From assembly GCF_902459465.1 (NCBI RefSeq), contig NC_047083.1, positions 8,671,526-8,735,525 of the forward strand: a stretch of DNA of 64,000 bases, in the 5' to 3' direction. The notes under the pieces were generated by a model. The model was not told the origin of the DNA. It saw only the letters and a list, made by a program, of their open reading frames with translations, and made no database searches. A program made the position numbers and the translations under genes. Shown in pieces: positions 24,801 to 37,000 of this stretch; position 1 is the stretch's first letter; every line of letters begins with the position of its first letter. The DNA comes from Asterias rubens (lineage: Eukaryota; Echinodermata; Asteroidea; Forcipulatida; Asteriidae).

Positions 24801-27800
24801 ACTATTCACAAAAGCATAATTTACTTACGAAACACAATCTGACATAAGTGACGCAAACCTTCAATCCTGCGGCAAACAATATGCTGCAATGCATCTTGGG
24901 AATTAAAAATTAGTCGCAACTAAGTGCTGAACTGGTCGGTTGGTAAATTTCACTAGTCGCCCAGGCTTAGGTCATAGGTTAGATCAGTACAAACAATTGA
25001 TGGGAGGTCCCTTTTTTTCATTTATTCGTTTAGGAAAACATAAACAGTAGATGCACAACCATATGAAAAAAAAAAAATTAAATTTGAACTTCTTGCAAAA
25101 TCAGACGTATTTCTTACCTCTTTTTCCACTAGCATTATCTGAAACTTGGTCAACTCTGCCGTTGTGATCCCCAGAAAAGCCAACTTGTTGCTAAGATCCA
25201 ACGACAGTTCAGCAATCTCTTTCTGAAAGTTGAACATCAACGAAATATCGAAAAGGTATCAATTTCATAGGAGATAAGAGTAACTATGAATATAAATATG
25301 AATAGTTGACTTGCAGGTACAACCATGTGTGAAATCTATTTTGAGGGAGTGTTGGCTCTGAAAAGAGCCTGCTTTGGTCTTGACGTTTTGAACAGTATAC
25401 TCTGCTCGGCGTCAGAGCTGGAGTCCAGTGCACTTGACCACTCGGCCACGACACACTACCAATTCTCAGGCCTGTATGCTTCGTTTTTGTAAGGGCAAGG
25501 GCACCCAGGCATTTTCTCCTTTGTAAAGGGCACCGTATGAGGAAATTTGTCTACTGTCAGCATTTCAAGGGCATGAAGGCATTGACCAGGGGGCATGGAG
25601 GCGATCACCTTCATTGCCTCCTTGAAGTATCGGGCCTAAGTTAAGTCAACCACTACAAATGAGTGAAACTTTTAAAAGTTTTGTCATTCATGGGACTCTG
25701 TTTTTAATAACCCACAGATTTTACATCCAGTTGCCATGGGGACGTATCTCTGTACCTTCATCTCCGCTTCCTCTTTGATCTTCTGCTTAGCAGCAAGGTC
25801 ATCCAGCTCGGCGTCGCACTGAGTTCCGATGTCGTTTGTCTCCACAGTGGATTTGGTTCTGAGATTCTCAATACGTTTCTTCTTGATGGCCAGAAGATTC
25901 ACTTCTCCTTTTTCATCTGTGGGCGATCGCAATAAAGGTACGGTCATAAAACATAGTATTGTCATCTTGGTGTAACTCAACATAGGCATAAAATAACAAG
26001 CTTGTGAACATTTTGGGCTGGCTTTTTCTTTCGACTGAAAACTTGGTCTCAACAAAATTATCAAAAAAGATACGATGAAAGTCACATGAGAAAGTTTCAG
26101 CTGAAAACAGTGCCTGCTTGCTGAGAAAACAGGAACAAACTGTCATGGTAACTTTATACAGGCCTTGAAATAACTATAAGCACATGCAGCAATTGTTGTG
26201 GTGCCCTCCAGAAAGTTCCAAAGATAAATTTTTCCCATAGAAGTACCCCTTACCAGATGTGGATTTTTTTCACGGTGGATTTCGATTTTATGAAATGCGG
26301 AAAATAGATCCACGGAAGAGTTGCATGCCTGATATCCACTGTGGAAGAAGTCAAAGAGCTTCACACCTATTTAGGGAACTCAAATCAACATGTATGAAAC
26401 TTTATTACCGTATAACTCTAGAGTTTCCGACGCTTTGCGTTTCTTGTCCACTGAGCACGGACTAGAGGCTCCATCATCGAACTCCAACTCCTTCAACTCG
26501 GCCTGCACAGAAAAACAATTAGGTTATCAATAATAACATCAATAACGGCTTCTTAAGTAAGGCTTACATCCGTCACTCAGCGGCGCTCAAGGTGCTTCAA
26601 CATTCAGAATTGTCCTGCAAGATATGTGGGACTCTTTTAAATAACGTAAACTACAAGATACCGTGTTGCAATATGCTGCCAATCACAACAAAAACACCTT
26701 GGCGAACCCCTTCTCTTTTCCGATAGGTGCACTGGGTTCTTTCACGTGTGTTACACAACACATGGGACCATTGGCTTAACATCCTATCCGAAGGACAAAG
26801 CATCATGTCTTGTTTCAGGAAACATGTGTCACAACTGGGGCTCGAACCCACTGATCAGAAACACCAGAGCTTCAGTCCGGTGCTCTTAAAGACACTGGAC
26901 ACTATTGGTAGTTGTCAAAGTCTAGCCTTCACAGTTGGTGTATCTCAACATATGCATAAAATAACAAACCTGTGAAAATTTGAGCTCAATCGGTCATGGA
27001 AGTTGCGAGATAATAATGAAAGAAAAAAACACCCTTGATTTCAAGACCTCAAAATCTAGTTCTGAGGTCTCAAAATCAAATTCATCAAAAATTACTTCTT
27101 TTATATGAACTATGTTACTTCAGAGGGAGCTGTTTCTCGCATGTTTTATACTATCAACCTCTCCCCAGTACTTGTTACCAAGTAAGGTTCTATGCTAATA
27201 GTTATTTTGAGTAATTACCAATAGTGTCCACTGCCTTTAACCGCTAGGCCACGACATGCCACATATTTTCATTCTTATTCAAAGTTATGGTCACATTCAA
27301 CAAACATACCTTCCGTTTCTCAAGGGCCATTTCCAACTGCTCGTCAATATCCATATCATCGTCCTCCGGTCTGCTTTCCCCATTCCCATTGGTCGGTTCC
27401 ACCTCCTCCTCCATAAGCATTGGTTTAATCTGACCAATCGTGGAGCTGCTCTCATCTGAAACAGCCTCCGCCTCTTTGATATCTGCTATGACGCTTTCAG
27501 TTCCTGGAAGACTGTCCCCTTTCACAAACATCGGGTATTTTTTCGCTTCTGGCTTTTGCAGCTCAAACTCCTCTTCTTCAATTTCGGGCTCCGGCGAAAC
27601 ATCGTACGCTACCGCGCCCAGTCCATAAACAGGCAGTTTCTTTGCTTCTTTCTCAACGATTCGGTCGCTAGTCTCAGGTAACTTCTCCGTTATTGTGTCC
27701 TCCTTTGTTAACTCCTCCTCCTGTTGCTTAGCAACACTTTCGGTTGCCACAACAGGTTCAGCAACCTCTGGATCATGTGCTGTCGTCCCATTGGGTAATT

Positions 27801-30800
27801 GGTGGTCATATGACTGTCCTGCTAGCTGCTGATTGGCTGCTTGGAGGGAAGCCGGTATCTCCCAAGTGACTTCACTGGTAACCGTGTTCCAGTAGTAGAC
27901 ACAGTTTGTTGCTTCGTCTAAGAGTTCTTGCCATTCACCCAAATCTCCTGCAATATATAAAATTGAAAAAAGTCAATTTTGCTTCACAAAGTCTGCTTAC
28001 CAAACAAATGAACAGGATACCAGTCACAGATGGACAGCACATGTGAAATGGAACTTTGACTGGTTATCATGGTTATATTATTCTGGAATAGGGGCAATGG
28101 AGGCCCTGTGCCAAATTTCACAAAGCCTGTAAGCAAATAGCATTAATAGGTTACCAGTCCAAATTACATTAAATTTGTGTTTACTCAATTTTTGCTTAGC
28201 AAAGAAATTTGTCAAGCAGTATTTTTGGCTGAACATCTTAATGCAATTGGGCCAAGGCCTTCGTGGCTGCAGTGGCATTTCAAACCTGACACATACCTGC
28301 TTCAGTATTTGTTGAATCTGCCACGCCTTGTTCTGGATCTGCATATTCACTAGGTGTTGATGTCACATCGCTGGTGGTTGACTCCACGGCTTGGCTAAGC
28401 GTTGAATCGATGTGCGCGTTGTTCTGAGGCGGGGCATCTGCCGCTTCTTTGGGCAGGGCTTCGGAAGTCTCCCCCGAGGGCACCGGGGAATCAGTACCAT
28501 CAAGGGCATCGATTTCCTAGAAGTAGAGACAAAAAACTTATAACAATTAGTGGCTTATTAATTTTGGTTTTTACCCATACACCGATGTGTGTTAGCACTG
28601 TATACTCAGTACTTTCCCGAGTCCTGTGAAAAAATTACAGGCATATTACCTGGGTGGGATTCAAACCCACGACCCTTGCAATTCTAGAGCAGTGTCTTAC
28701 CAACTAGACTACCGAGGTTGCCCGGCAGCTAGAGGCAGTTCGAATCCTATGTTTTGGCAGCGGGTACCGCAACGATATAATAGATGTTAAATTTTGCATC
28801 GGGGATAAAGAATGTTAATTTTAGTGGCTTCTTACAAAGCGCTCATATCCATCACTCAGTGAAGCTCAAGGCGCTTCAACATTCCGTATTTTTACTAGCA
28901 AAGTATGTGGAGGCTACGTTTGAAGCATGAGACCTACTCCTTTAAAGGCAGTGGACACTATTGGCAATTACTCAAAATAATTATTGGCATGAAACCTTAC
29001 TTGGTGACGAGTAATGGGGAGAGGTTGGTGGTATAAAACATTGTGAGAAACGGCTCCCTCTGAAGTGCCCTTCCACAAAGTAATTTTCCACAAATTTGAT
29101 TTCAAGACCTCAGACTTAGAATTTGAGGTCTGGAAATCAACCATCTACACACACACCTGCTCGTGTGACAAGGGTGTTTTTTCTGTCATTGTTATCTCGC
29201 AACTCCGACGACCAATTGAGCTCAAATTTTTACAGGTTTGTAATTTGATGCATATGTTGAGATACACCAAGTGAGAAGATGGTCATTGACAATTACCAAT
29301 AGTGTCTAGTGTCTAGTGTCATTACACCATCAGCATCAAGGATTCAAGCCTATTTACATATAAAGACAGATATTTTTGAGCACCTGACTGACGGTCACCA
29401 TCAGACCCTTAGAAGTGGTTTGATAGATTGAAACTTTTATTTTGGTTTGACTTACCGCCAGAAAATCAGCTACTTTTGCGTCGATCTCATTCTTTGGTTT
29501 AACGGCTTCTTCTACAAAAGAAGAATATTAACAAAAAATAACAATCAATAAATCCCCTTCAAAAATCTTAAACAAATCGTTTGTATTTATTTGCAAAAAG
29601 GCACTTGAGTGGCCATCTTGATTTTCTTCCGTTCAAATCAATGTAATCAAACTGAGGCTGAAAAAATAGACTGGTTCCCTTTTTTATGCTGAATATTAGC
29701 ATCCATTAATATTTATTAGATACAGGAAACATGACCAAAGTGGCAGCAGCATGATGAAAAGATGGATGCAATTGTTATCAATGTAACCAAACTGAGGCTG
29801 GAAAGAAAAATAATCTGGTTCCCCTTTTTTATGCTGTATATTAGCATCGTATAATGTTATTGGATACAGGGAACATGACCAAGATGGCGGAGCTGTACCT
29901 GTGTCTCTTTGAGGGTTATCTTGACTATCTTCGTCGTCGCTGTCGCCATACTGGGCAAGGAGGCCACTCAGAGGGTTGTGATCTGAAATAATGGAATGAA
30001 GTCATTAGTCCCAAGTCCACTCATCAGGGGTTCGTTTTGGCGATCAGAGCCAAAACTGTTTCGGTCATTAAAGTGATAAATTCAACCAAAACAGTTATTG
30101 GTTACCATCGTCAAAACGCAGCCCTGTTTTGCTCAACATAAACGGGTATGAAAAAACAGGCATGGGATTATTTGAAGACACGATATTTGGTCATGGGGAA
30201 CAAAAATAGGACAATTTTACCAAGTGCAAGGGCTAACCTACATAAACCCATGGAGTAAGCTTTAACAGATTTTTGAATCACAGTCTTTCAGATTTTTTCA
30301 AGGGCAAACAAACAAATCAGACTTAAAGGCAGTGGACACTATTGGTAATTACTCAAAATAATTATTGGCATAGAACCTTCCGTGGTGACGAGTAATGGGG
30401 AGAGGTTGATGGTATAAAACGTTGTGAGAAACGGCTCCCTCTGAAGTGCCATAGTTTTAGAGAAAGACGTAATTTTCCACAAACTTGATTTCGAGACCTC
30501 AGATTTAGAACTTGAGGTCTCGAAATCAACCATCTAAACGCACACAACTTCGTGTGACAAGGGTGTTATTTCTTTCATTATTATCTCGCAAGTTCGATGA
30601 CCGATTGAGCTCAAATTTTCACAGATTTGTTATTGTATGCATATGTTGAGATACACCAATTGAGAAGGCTAGTCTTTGACAATTACCAATAGTGTCCACT
30701 GCCTTTACAGTAGGATGAATATTATGCCTGTATTTTGAAGCCACAGAGGGTTCTTTGTCTTGGTACACCTGCAACATTTTCCCCATAGAATCTTGTACTT

Positions 30801-31612
30801 TCCAAGAAGCAAAATAAAAATGACCTTGCCCTATCAAAGATGAAATTCAAGGCCTGAGAAATTGCATAGGTGTTAACTACGTACCACTTTGAGATCTAGA
30901 TGCTTCTTGGAAAGTTGCTCCAAACACTCCTAGAAGACAACAAAAAAAGACAGGGTGAGGAGATAAGATGCTTTTAATTTTATGGAAATTTATTTTCAAT
31001 CACATAAATGAAATTCCATTAAAACCAGGGATGTGATGCCTGGCTTTGCTTAGCTTGTCTGTGGATAATGCGTATTCCTTCTGGGGAAGTTTTTTTTTTT
31101 CTTTATTGTGGTTGGTTTGGTCTTTTTTTGTGGTTCTAGAACAAAATGGTCAGCCATTTTGAAAGTTACTTACTGTCACTATTGGATTTCCCTGCCAAGG
31201 TTCTTGTCTTTTGCTTCTAATGGTTTTAGTGTACCGACCCCACTGAAGGTTTTTTCCTTCATGTGTCTGACCGCCTAGCCGGGTACCTCAGTACTTTGCT
31301 GGGCGCTTGTTTATTGTTGTATTCTGCATTAAACTATTGTATTGTTTGTTTTTGTAGATCCTGTGACTTGTAATTGTTCAATGTTTTTTATTAATGTTTT
31401 CTGGCAAATAAAATTAAACAAAATGAAAAACCTGCCCTCCAAACCAAACAATAAAACACCCCAAATATAAATAGACCCGTCTCCTTGGGTGCAAGGCGCA
31501 ACTAACCTGCCGCTCCTCCATCTTTCTTTGTCGACGACGACGCGGCACCAATCTGAAGCTTGGTACGTCTTTTGGGGCCACTTTCAAAGGGCCGCTCTCG
31601 TTTCTTTCCCAT
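18822..31612 (-). CDS. FNBP4: Formin-binding protein 4 (WW-domain protein)
   Basis: Coding exons from 5' to 3': 31612-31507, 30929-30885, 29982-29899, 29511-29456, 28516-28297, 27947-27310, 26502-26409, 25916-25756, 25222-25118, 24504-24371, 22235-21994, 20837-20179, 19566-19385, 18909-18822 (TAA). All phases close, giving 937 residues, close to the vertebrate length of about 1000. The N-terminus MGKKRERPF is followed by an acidic GDSDDEDSQD stretch. WW1 spans residues 174-202 (W176, W199, P202). WW2 (W542, W565, P568) is split between two exons. A long proline-rich block covers about 648-740. The Lys-rich C-terminus carries the diagnostic LVQKWQQI and NANF...GDWRERLKRK motifs. The known family binds proline-rich formin ligands and is nuclear and mRNA-processing associated. 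The last-but-one exon ends GT before GTAAGT, so reading through gives a false early stop. Confidence 0.95.
19865..20097. mobile_element. Inverted-repeat element P4
   Basis: Terminal repeats GGGCCCAATTTCATAAAGC and TTTATGAAATTGGGCC. Lies in FNBP4 intron 20178-19567, about 80 bp inside from the 5' splice site. Confidence 0.7.
21117..21487 (+). mobile_element. Family A element, complete, TTAA-flanked
   Basis: TTAAAGACAGTGGACACTAT to ATAGTGTCCACTGCCTTTAA. Inserted in FNBP4 intron 21993-20838. Confidence 0.85.
22280..22410 (+). repeat. Short tandem repeat, about 36-bp unit
   Basis: Three to four imperfect units built on TTGCAATTTTTTTTTC followed by ATTGATCAAAAAAT. AT-rich, in FNBP4 intron 24370-22236, 45 bp from the acceptor. 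Confidence 0.6.
23097..23210 (-). mobile_element. tRNA-derived SINE fragment (S3)
   Basis: On the minus strand, GGATGGCTCAGTTGGTAGAG (A box) and GTTGGTTCAATCC (B box) resemble a tRNA head, followed by a shared tail (TTGTCAATATCTTTGTTCAG on the plus strand). Related copies at about 36625-36745 and 62083-62195. Confidence 0.6.
23869..23943 (+). repeat. 25-bp tandem repeat, three units
   Basis: The unit TGCCCCTATACTTAAAAATT is followed by ATTTT and repeated three times with one substitution. Intronic in FNBP4. Confidence 0.8.
26650..27262 (-). mobile_element. tRNA-derived SINE (S1) split by a family A element
   Basis: The SINE runs from about 26650 to 26889 and resumes at 27241 (CCGCTAGGCCACGACA). 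On the minus strand its tRNA-like head has GTGGCCTAGCGG (A box) and GGGTTCGAGCCC (B box). Between them lies a complete family A element with TTAA on both sides. Confidence 0.75.
26886..27240 (+). mobile_element. Family A element nested in a SINE
   Basis: TTAAAGACACTGGACACTAT to ATAGTGTCCACTGCCTTTAA, 355 bp including both TTAA copies. Removing it restores GTGCTCTTAACCGCTAGG, matching intact SINE copies (GTGCTCTAAACCGCTCGG at about 36992). Confidence 0.9.
28570..28762 (-). mobile_element. tRNA-derived SINE (S2), copy 1
   Basis: The minus strand shows CGGTAGTCTAGTTGGTAAG (A box) and GTGGGTTTGAATCC (B box), then a tail ending near ACACATCGGTGTATGG. Almost identical to 55280-55473, which suggests recent activity. 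Confidence 0.7.
28942..29330 (-). mobile_element. Family A element
   Basis: Begins TTAAAGGCAGTGGACACTAT. The right end is decayed (AATAGTGTCTAGTGTCTAG). Lies in FNBP4 intron 29455-28517. Confidence 0.8.
30323..30708 (-). mobile_element. Family A element, complete
   Basis: TTAAAGGCAGTGGACACTAT to AGTGTCCACTGCCTTTA. The right TTAA has decayed to TTAC. FNBP4 intron 30884-29983. Confidence 0.85.
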
Positions 31613-32446
31613 GCTGTACCTCTGCAACAAACCTTTGATTGTCCGCTCAGAACTTGTTGTTGCCGTTTTCTATTCCGTTACTTTTGTTGTGAACATCGAT
31701 TTTCTTGTGTTAATAGGCCTAACGAATGTGTTGTCCTGAAAAATAAACACAAATACAAATTTTGTAACAATTTTAAAGATTACATTTTAGTTACTGGTGA
31801 CGGTAAAATAATCCAACCGCTGTTTTGCCATACTGCATTTTCAGAATTGATTACCCTTTCAAATAATCATCCAAAATCACAGTTTAGAAAAATAGCTGTT
31901 TATTTACTTAGACAAAAGGAGATAAAGTCCAAAATCGTGTTAAAAAAATCATTATTTCAGTAAAACCCTTTTCAGAAAAATATCCGTGACCTGCCACCAC
32001 TTTATTAACTATTTATAAATAGTAATACTATTACTTGGGCCTAGTAAGTATCAATTCTAATTTAGTTAATTAGGCCCCCTATCTATTCTATCTATGAACT
32101 ATGTCAAATGAGATATTTCTTCTCCAGAAGACGATCAGAGCATACTGATCGAAACGTCAAGTTAATCCAACGGTTCTTTTCAGAACCACCCCAACTCATT
32201 TAGAGATTGTTATTACATGGTGTTACCGCAAACTTTCCTATATCTTACTTCCACCATGCAAAGTTTCAAATCCTACGAGATATTTCTACCCTAAATAATA
32301 TTATTTAATTTAATACTAATATACGCTTTTATTAAATTGTTATTAATTTAGTGGCAGTGCAACTGCAAGCAACAACTTAATTTACAACAAGATTCAAGAA
32401 CTTAAGAAGGGAAATACGAACAGGGCCATGACTGTTAAGTTATTTT

Positions 32447-32595
32447 GAAGGGAAAAGTTTCCGTACGGCGCCACCACTTTTTCATTCGATTATATGAAAT
32501 AATAGAGTATCTAATCATCTAATTAACCTCAATGAGATATCACTTTTTGTAAAAATTAGTGAAAAAGTGGTGGCGCCATACGGAGAGTTATCCAA
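32447..32595. mobile_element. Palindromic element P6, copy 1
   Basis: CCGTACGGCGCCACCACTTT pairs with AAAGTGGTGGCGCCATACGG. A second copy is at 57639-57779 (CCATATGGAGCCACCACTTT against GGTGGCGCCATACAG). Confidence 0.7.
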
Positions 32596-32850
32596 TTTAG
32601 CTTGCAATGCATATCACACAAGTTACCAACCGTGGAGGTTTCGAATGGTGCAGCCCATCACACCCGACAGGCACAGTTTGAGTTTGTTCAGATTTACACA
32701 CATGAAACCTCAGCCAAAATGGTGCGTACGGACACTGATTAACTACTAAAAATAGTACGACCAATGAACGCATATTAAAAGGGATTATAAACTAACAAAT
32801 CTTAACGTTTAGATCTTTCTTACATCAAATATCAGACACATTTTACTTAC

Positions 32851-32900
32851 GTTTCAATTACGACTTTATTTTCGGTGCCATTCCGCAGCCGCCATTGTTT
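32851..32900 (-). promoter_or_regulatory. FNBP4: Probable untranslated first exon of FNBP4
   Basis: The minus strand has a good donor (GAAAC|GTAAGTAAAA, exon end 32851). It matches an acceptor 11 bases upstream of the FNBP4 start codon (TTGCAG|AGGTACAGC). The exon contains AATGGCGGCTGCGG, a YY1-like promoter-proximal motif, and a 10-codon upstream ORF (32895-32866). The 5' boundary is not defined. Confidence 0.5.
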
Positions 32901-33353
32901 AATATGAAGTAATGAAGTAACTGTGTTAATCATCATCCAACCACTCTTATAACGAGTCGTTTCATTAGATCAACTGGCCTTCCGTCCGATTATTTGCCCA
33001 ATCAGACTTGTCGTACTGCTATGCTTATCAATCATCAAAGCTTCCAGGTAAACGTCTTACCATTGGTCAGAATATCACACCCAGGTCCCTTTAGTCCAAT
33101 CAGCGACGCTTTGTTATATTTTGCCGCACCACCGCAGTGGGATGGGGAGCAGCAGTGTTTTGACTCATTTTTGTTGAGAGGAGCGAAATTGATGAAGTCC
33201 AAAGACGAACAATGCATTTGTGTTTGTAGAATCGTAAGTAATGTTCAGAATAAATATTTAATTGCAGGGTAGTTGCAGGATTATCTGAACCTTTTCTAAA
33301 GAAATAGAACAATCTGGGGCTGGAAACGACTTGCTTTTTAGCTCAATCAATTC

Positions 33354-33420
33354 TAGCCCCACTTGTGTGGCCAAGGATAGCTGAATCCTCCTTGGCCACA
33401 CAACACAACAAGTGGGGCTA
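33354..33420. repeat. Hairpin with 22-bp stem and one bulge
   Basis: TAGCCCCACTTGT + GTGGCCAAGGA pair with TCCTTGGCCAC + ACAAGTGGGGCTA, with eight unpaired bases on the 3' arm and a short loop. Located between FNBP4 and RIC8; function unknown. Confidence 0.75.
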
Positions 33421-34089
33421 AATCAATTCAAGAAAAACTCAATCAATCAACACACTCACCATGCTCACAAACTCAGAACTGACATGACTGAGTTTTGGGA
33501 ATGACACTGACAGTGACATTGACACTGACCATGGAGGAATAAATATGCACTGACAGTAAATGAATCCTCGGACACTCAGTGACACGGACACAAGTTCTGC
33601 ACAGTGATGACGATGACCTTTTGTTGTAATTAATGTCACCATAACCCCATAGCTTGTGAAAAGATACGTAAAGTGTAAATTGAACTGTCGTCATACTCAT
33701 ACAAATCAAAATAATGAAAATGTCATTTATGATTTATTAATTAGCCTGCATGTTATTGTTAGGCAATACGTAACTTTTACATTTAATAATGCTCTCTGGC
33801 TCTCTGGTTTCTACAATTATTGTAACTAGTGATAACCGTTGTTGCCCTCCATCCTCCAATGGAGGTAGCCTCCGGACTTAATGAAATTTTTAATTTCTTC
33901 ACTTTATTTTGTTCTTGAAATGCAGGTATCTGGGTAGAGCTGATAATTACATCAAACTGTTGTTCTTCAGGGAAAAAACCTTAACTTCAATCACAGTAAC
34001 ACCAAAAAGTATCTTCGACGTAGTGCGTTTTCTCTCTAGTTCTAGTGCATGTGAATTTTCATGCGACTTGAATTGGAAGACAGAACGCA

Positions 34090-37000
34090 ATGGAGGCGCT
34101 TATCGTTTCAATGATTCCTGCATTCGATGCTAGAAATGAAGCTGACATTTGCAATAAACTGCAAGAATTTAACAAAGAGGTAAGTCCAGGTTGGGGATTT
34201 CAAAACTTTATTGATCAGACTCAACTTCTGGGGCAAATTTCATGGCACTGATACCAAAGAATAATGCACTACAAAACCCAGTTACAGGCCTGAAATTTCA
34301 CCTCTGAAGATGTTGAAAGGGCAAGGCCACTTTCTTTTTGCAAAGGGCATTTCCATTGGAAAATCTTAAAGTCAATGGGAAACTCTTTAAGAGCACCACG
34401 GCTAAGACCAGGGGCAAATGAGGCCCAGGCTTCCGTGACCAGGGGCAAATGAGGCCCAGGCTTCCGTGACCAGGGGCAAATGAGGCCAAGGCTTCCGTGA
34501 CCAAGGGCAAATGAGGCCAAGGCTTCCGTGACCAGGGGCAAATGAGGCCCAGGCTTCCGTGACCAGGGGCAAATGAGGCCCAGGCTTCCGTGACCAGGGG
34601 CAAATGAGGCCAAGGCTTCCGTGACCAAGGGCAAATGAGGCCAAGGCTTCCGTGACCAGGGGCAAATGAGGCCCAGGCTTCCGTGGCCTGCGTGTAACTT
34701 CTACTGTTTGACATTCAACATTATCCACAGTTGTGGTTACATGAATGACAGATGCAAGTATTCCATCCTGCATTATGATATCATGTGGTGCATGCATTAC
34801 ATGTGATTAGTTATTTACATGTGATTAGTTATTTAACCTTCCTACGGACCATTCAATATAATTCACTGTGGTTTTATGGTGTGATAATTAAATCTGCTTT
34901 GTCATTTTCAGAACGCTCAGACTTTTACTTTTCCGGAACTTGGAAGTGAAACTAAAAAGGTAAAGCACATATTTCAGTAATTTGAGCAACATCCGAGTTT
35001 GCCCTACCTTTTCAGTAACTGGTTAAGAGAACTGAATTCAAGTTTTACGGTTGCCCAAGTTGTATACTCCCCAGGGAGCTGAGAAAGAGTAAAAAAGGAA
35101 TGTTATTTGCCCAATGATCAGCCGTCCATTAAACCAAACTCTTCTGAACTTACAGGATTGATCGTAGGATTTAGGGTGAGTTATGTTTCGCAACCATAGA
35201 CGTAAGGAGGTTAGGACGATTTACGCCTAGTGTTTTGTGGATCCTGAGAAAAATCTAATGAAATAATGATAATAGTAATCATATTAACTAGTTTTTATAC
35301 ATGTATAGCGCATTTCACAATACTGTCTTAATGCGTTTTAAATTTAGTGCTGCAGGGCACTAAATTTAAAGCGTATTAAGATGTTATTATTTTATCAGGT
35401 TTTTCTCAGGATCCTTGCTGTTCCCAAAAGTGCAGCCTTCTGCAAAAGACTTCAATCAATCAATAAAACATTTATTTCCACATTCACATCACATGGAGGC
35501 ATCATCCTAAAAGTCGAGGCTTGTGGCGGATGTGCCTGTTACAAGATTACAGAACAAAACAGGAAAACAGCACTAAATAGACTTATCCTCACATCTGTCT
35601 CTATTTCGTCTAGATGTTTCCTTAGTGCTTATCCAGTAATTTATTTTTACTTTCCTGTCTAGAAATTCATTGGAGACGTCCTGCAATCTCTGGAGGCTGC
35701 CTACAACACAGAATGTTACTGTCTCTGCCTAGAAGCCTTAAGGATCATGAGTAGAGAGAAGCACCATTTATATCAGCTAGCTCAGAAAGAAGGCATACTC
35801 CTCTTACTCAAGCTGGCTGGGCTGGAGGAAAAACCCAACGCCAATCAGAATGATCAAGGTAGAAACACACGCATTATCCCCTATCTTATTAATGAGCAGG
35901 GGATGGACAAAATAAAAAAGAACGTTTGAAAGCACACAATTTGGTGCATGCAACAGGGGTGTTTTTTCCTTCATTATTCTCTTGCAACTACGATGACCAA
36001 TTGAGTCCAAATTTTCACAGATTTTTTAATTTTATGCATGGGATACGCTAAGGAAGTGAGACTTGGTCTTTGACAATTACCGAACGTGTCCAGTGCCATA
36101 ACTAATTTGCGTGCTTTTATATCTAATAAAATACGTTAAGCCTTTTATTATGCATCTGAAAGCACACAAAGTATGACAACAACAAGGGTGTTTTTTTTCC
36201 TTCACTATTATTTGCATTTTCGAACGACTAATTGAACCCAAATCTTCTTAGGTGTGTTATTTTATGCATTACGTTGGCATACACCAACTACCAAACGTGT
36301 CCAGTGCCTTTAAACCTTTTGCAAAATCATATGCTGAACCCGATTGCACAAATTATTTGTTAACACTGTTTCCTATTCAATGTTGACAGTTATCGTAGAA
36401 GCGGAGAAGTGCCTGTGCAATTTAGTGTTCAACAGTACGACGGTCCAACAAATATGTGTGTAAGTAACTGAAATCTTTCTAGCCTTTTTCACTCCACTTC
36501 ACGAGAAAAGCCTCTTTGCCAATTTTCCTTTTTCACACTATACAAAGAGTTAAAGGGACTCATTGTTGGTTAAGGGGTGGAGGGGTCGATTTTCCCAAAC
36601 AGTTCGGATTTGAACAAAGAAAAATTCACTGGAGCGGGACTTGAATAAACGACCTCTGGGTTAACCTACCGGCGCTCTACCAATGCTATCCAGCCCTATG
36701 TTGGCAGTCTCCCTGTTTGTCAATATCTTTGTTAGGGGTTGCCAGTTTGAAGCCATACAACTGCTAGCTTCTATCTGGCTGGGGATCACACCCAAGTTTA
36801 CGATACAACCTAGGAAGTGGCAGCCAGGGGATCACCTAATAGACCGTATTGAATAACCCCTTTTTGCTACAAAAAGTTGCCATCCGAAGGACGAAGCAAT
36901 GGTTAAGTGTCTTGCTTAAGGACACAAGTGTCACGGCTGGGGATTCAAACCCACACTCTGCTGATCAGGAAACACCAGAGTTTGAATTCGGTGCTCTAAA

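Larger units (their letters stand above)
31613..34089. other. FNBP4 5' intron and FNBP4/RIC8 divergent intergenic region
   Basis: 31624-32848 is the probable first intron of FNBP4 and contains a palindromic element (32447-32595). 32900-34089 is the divergent promoter region: a 67-bp hairpin (33354-33420) lies here and RIC8 transcription must start before 34090. No further coding exon identified. Confidence 0.5.

Noticed and set aside
34269-34797. Three overlapping minus-strand ORFs (repeating [12 protein letters not shown]-like peptides)
   Set aside because: Produced by the 31-bp minisatellite inside RIC8 intron 1.
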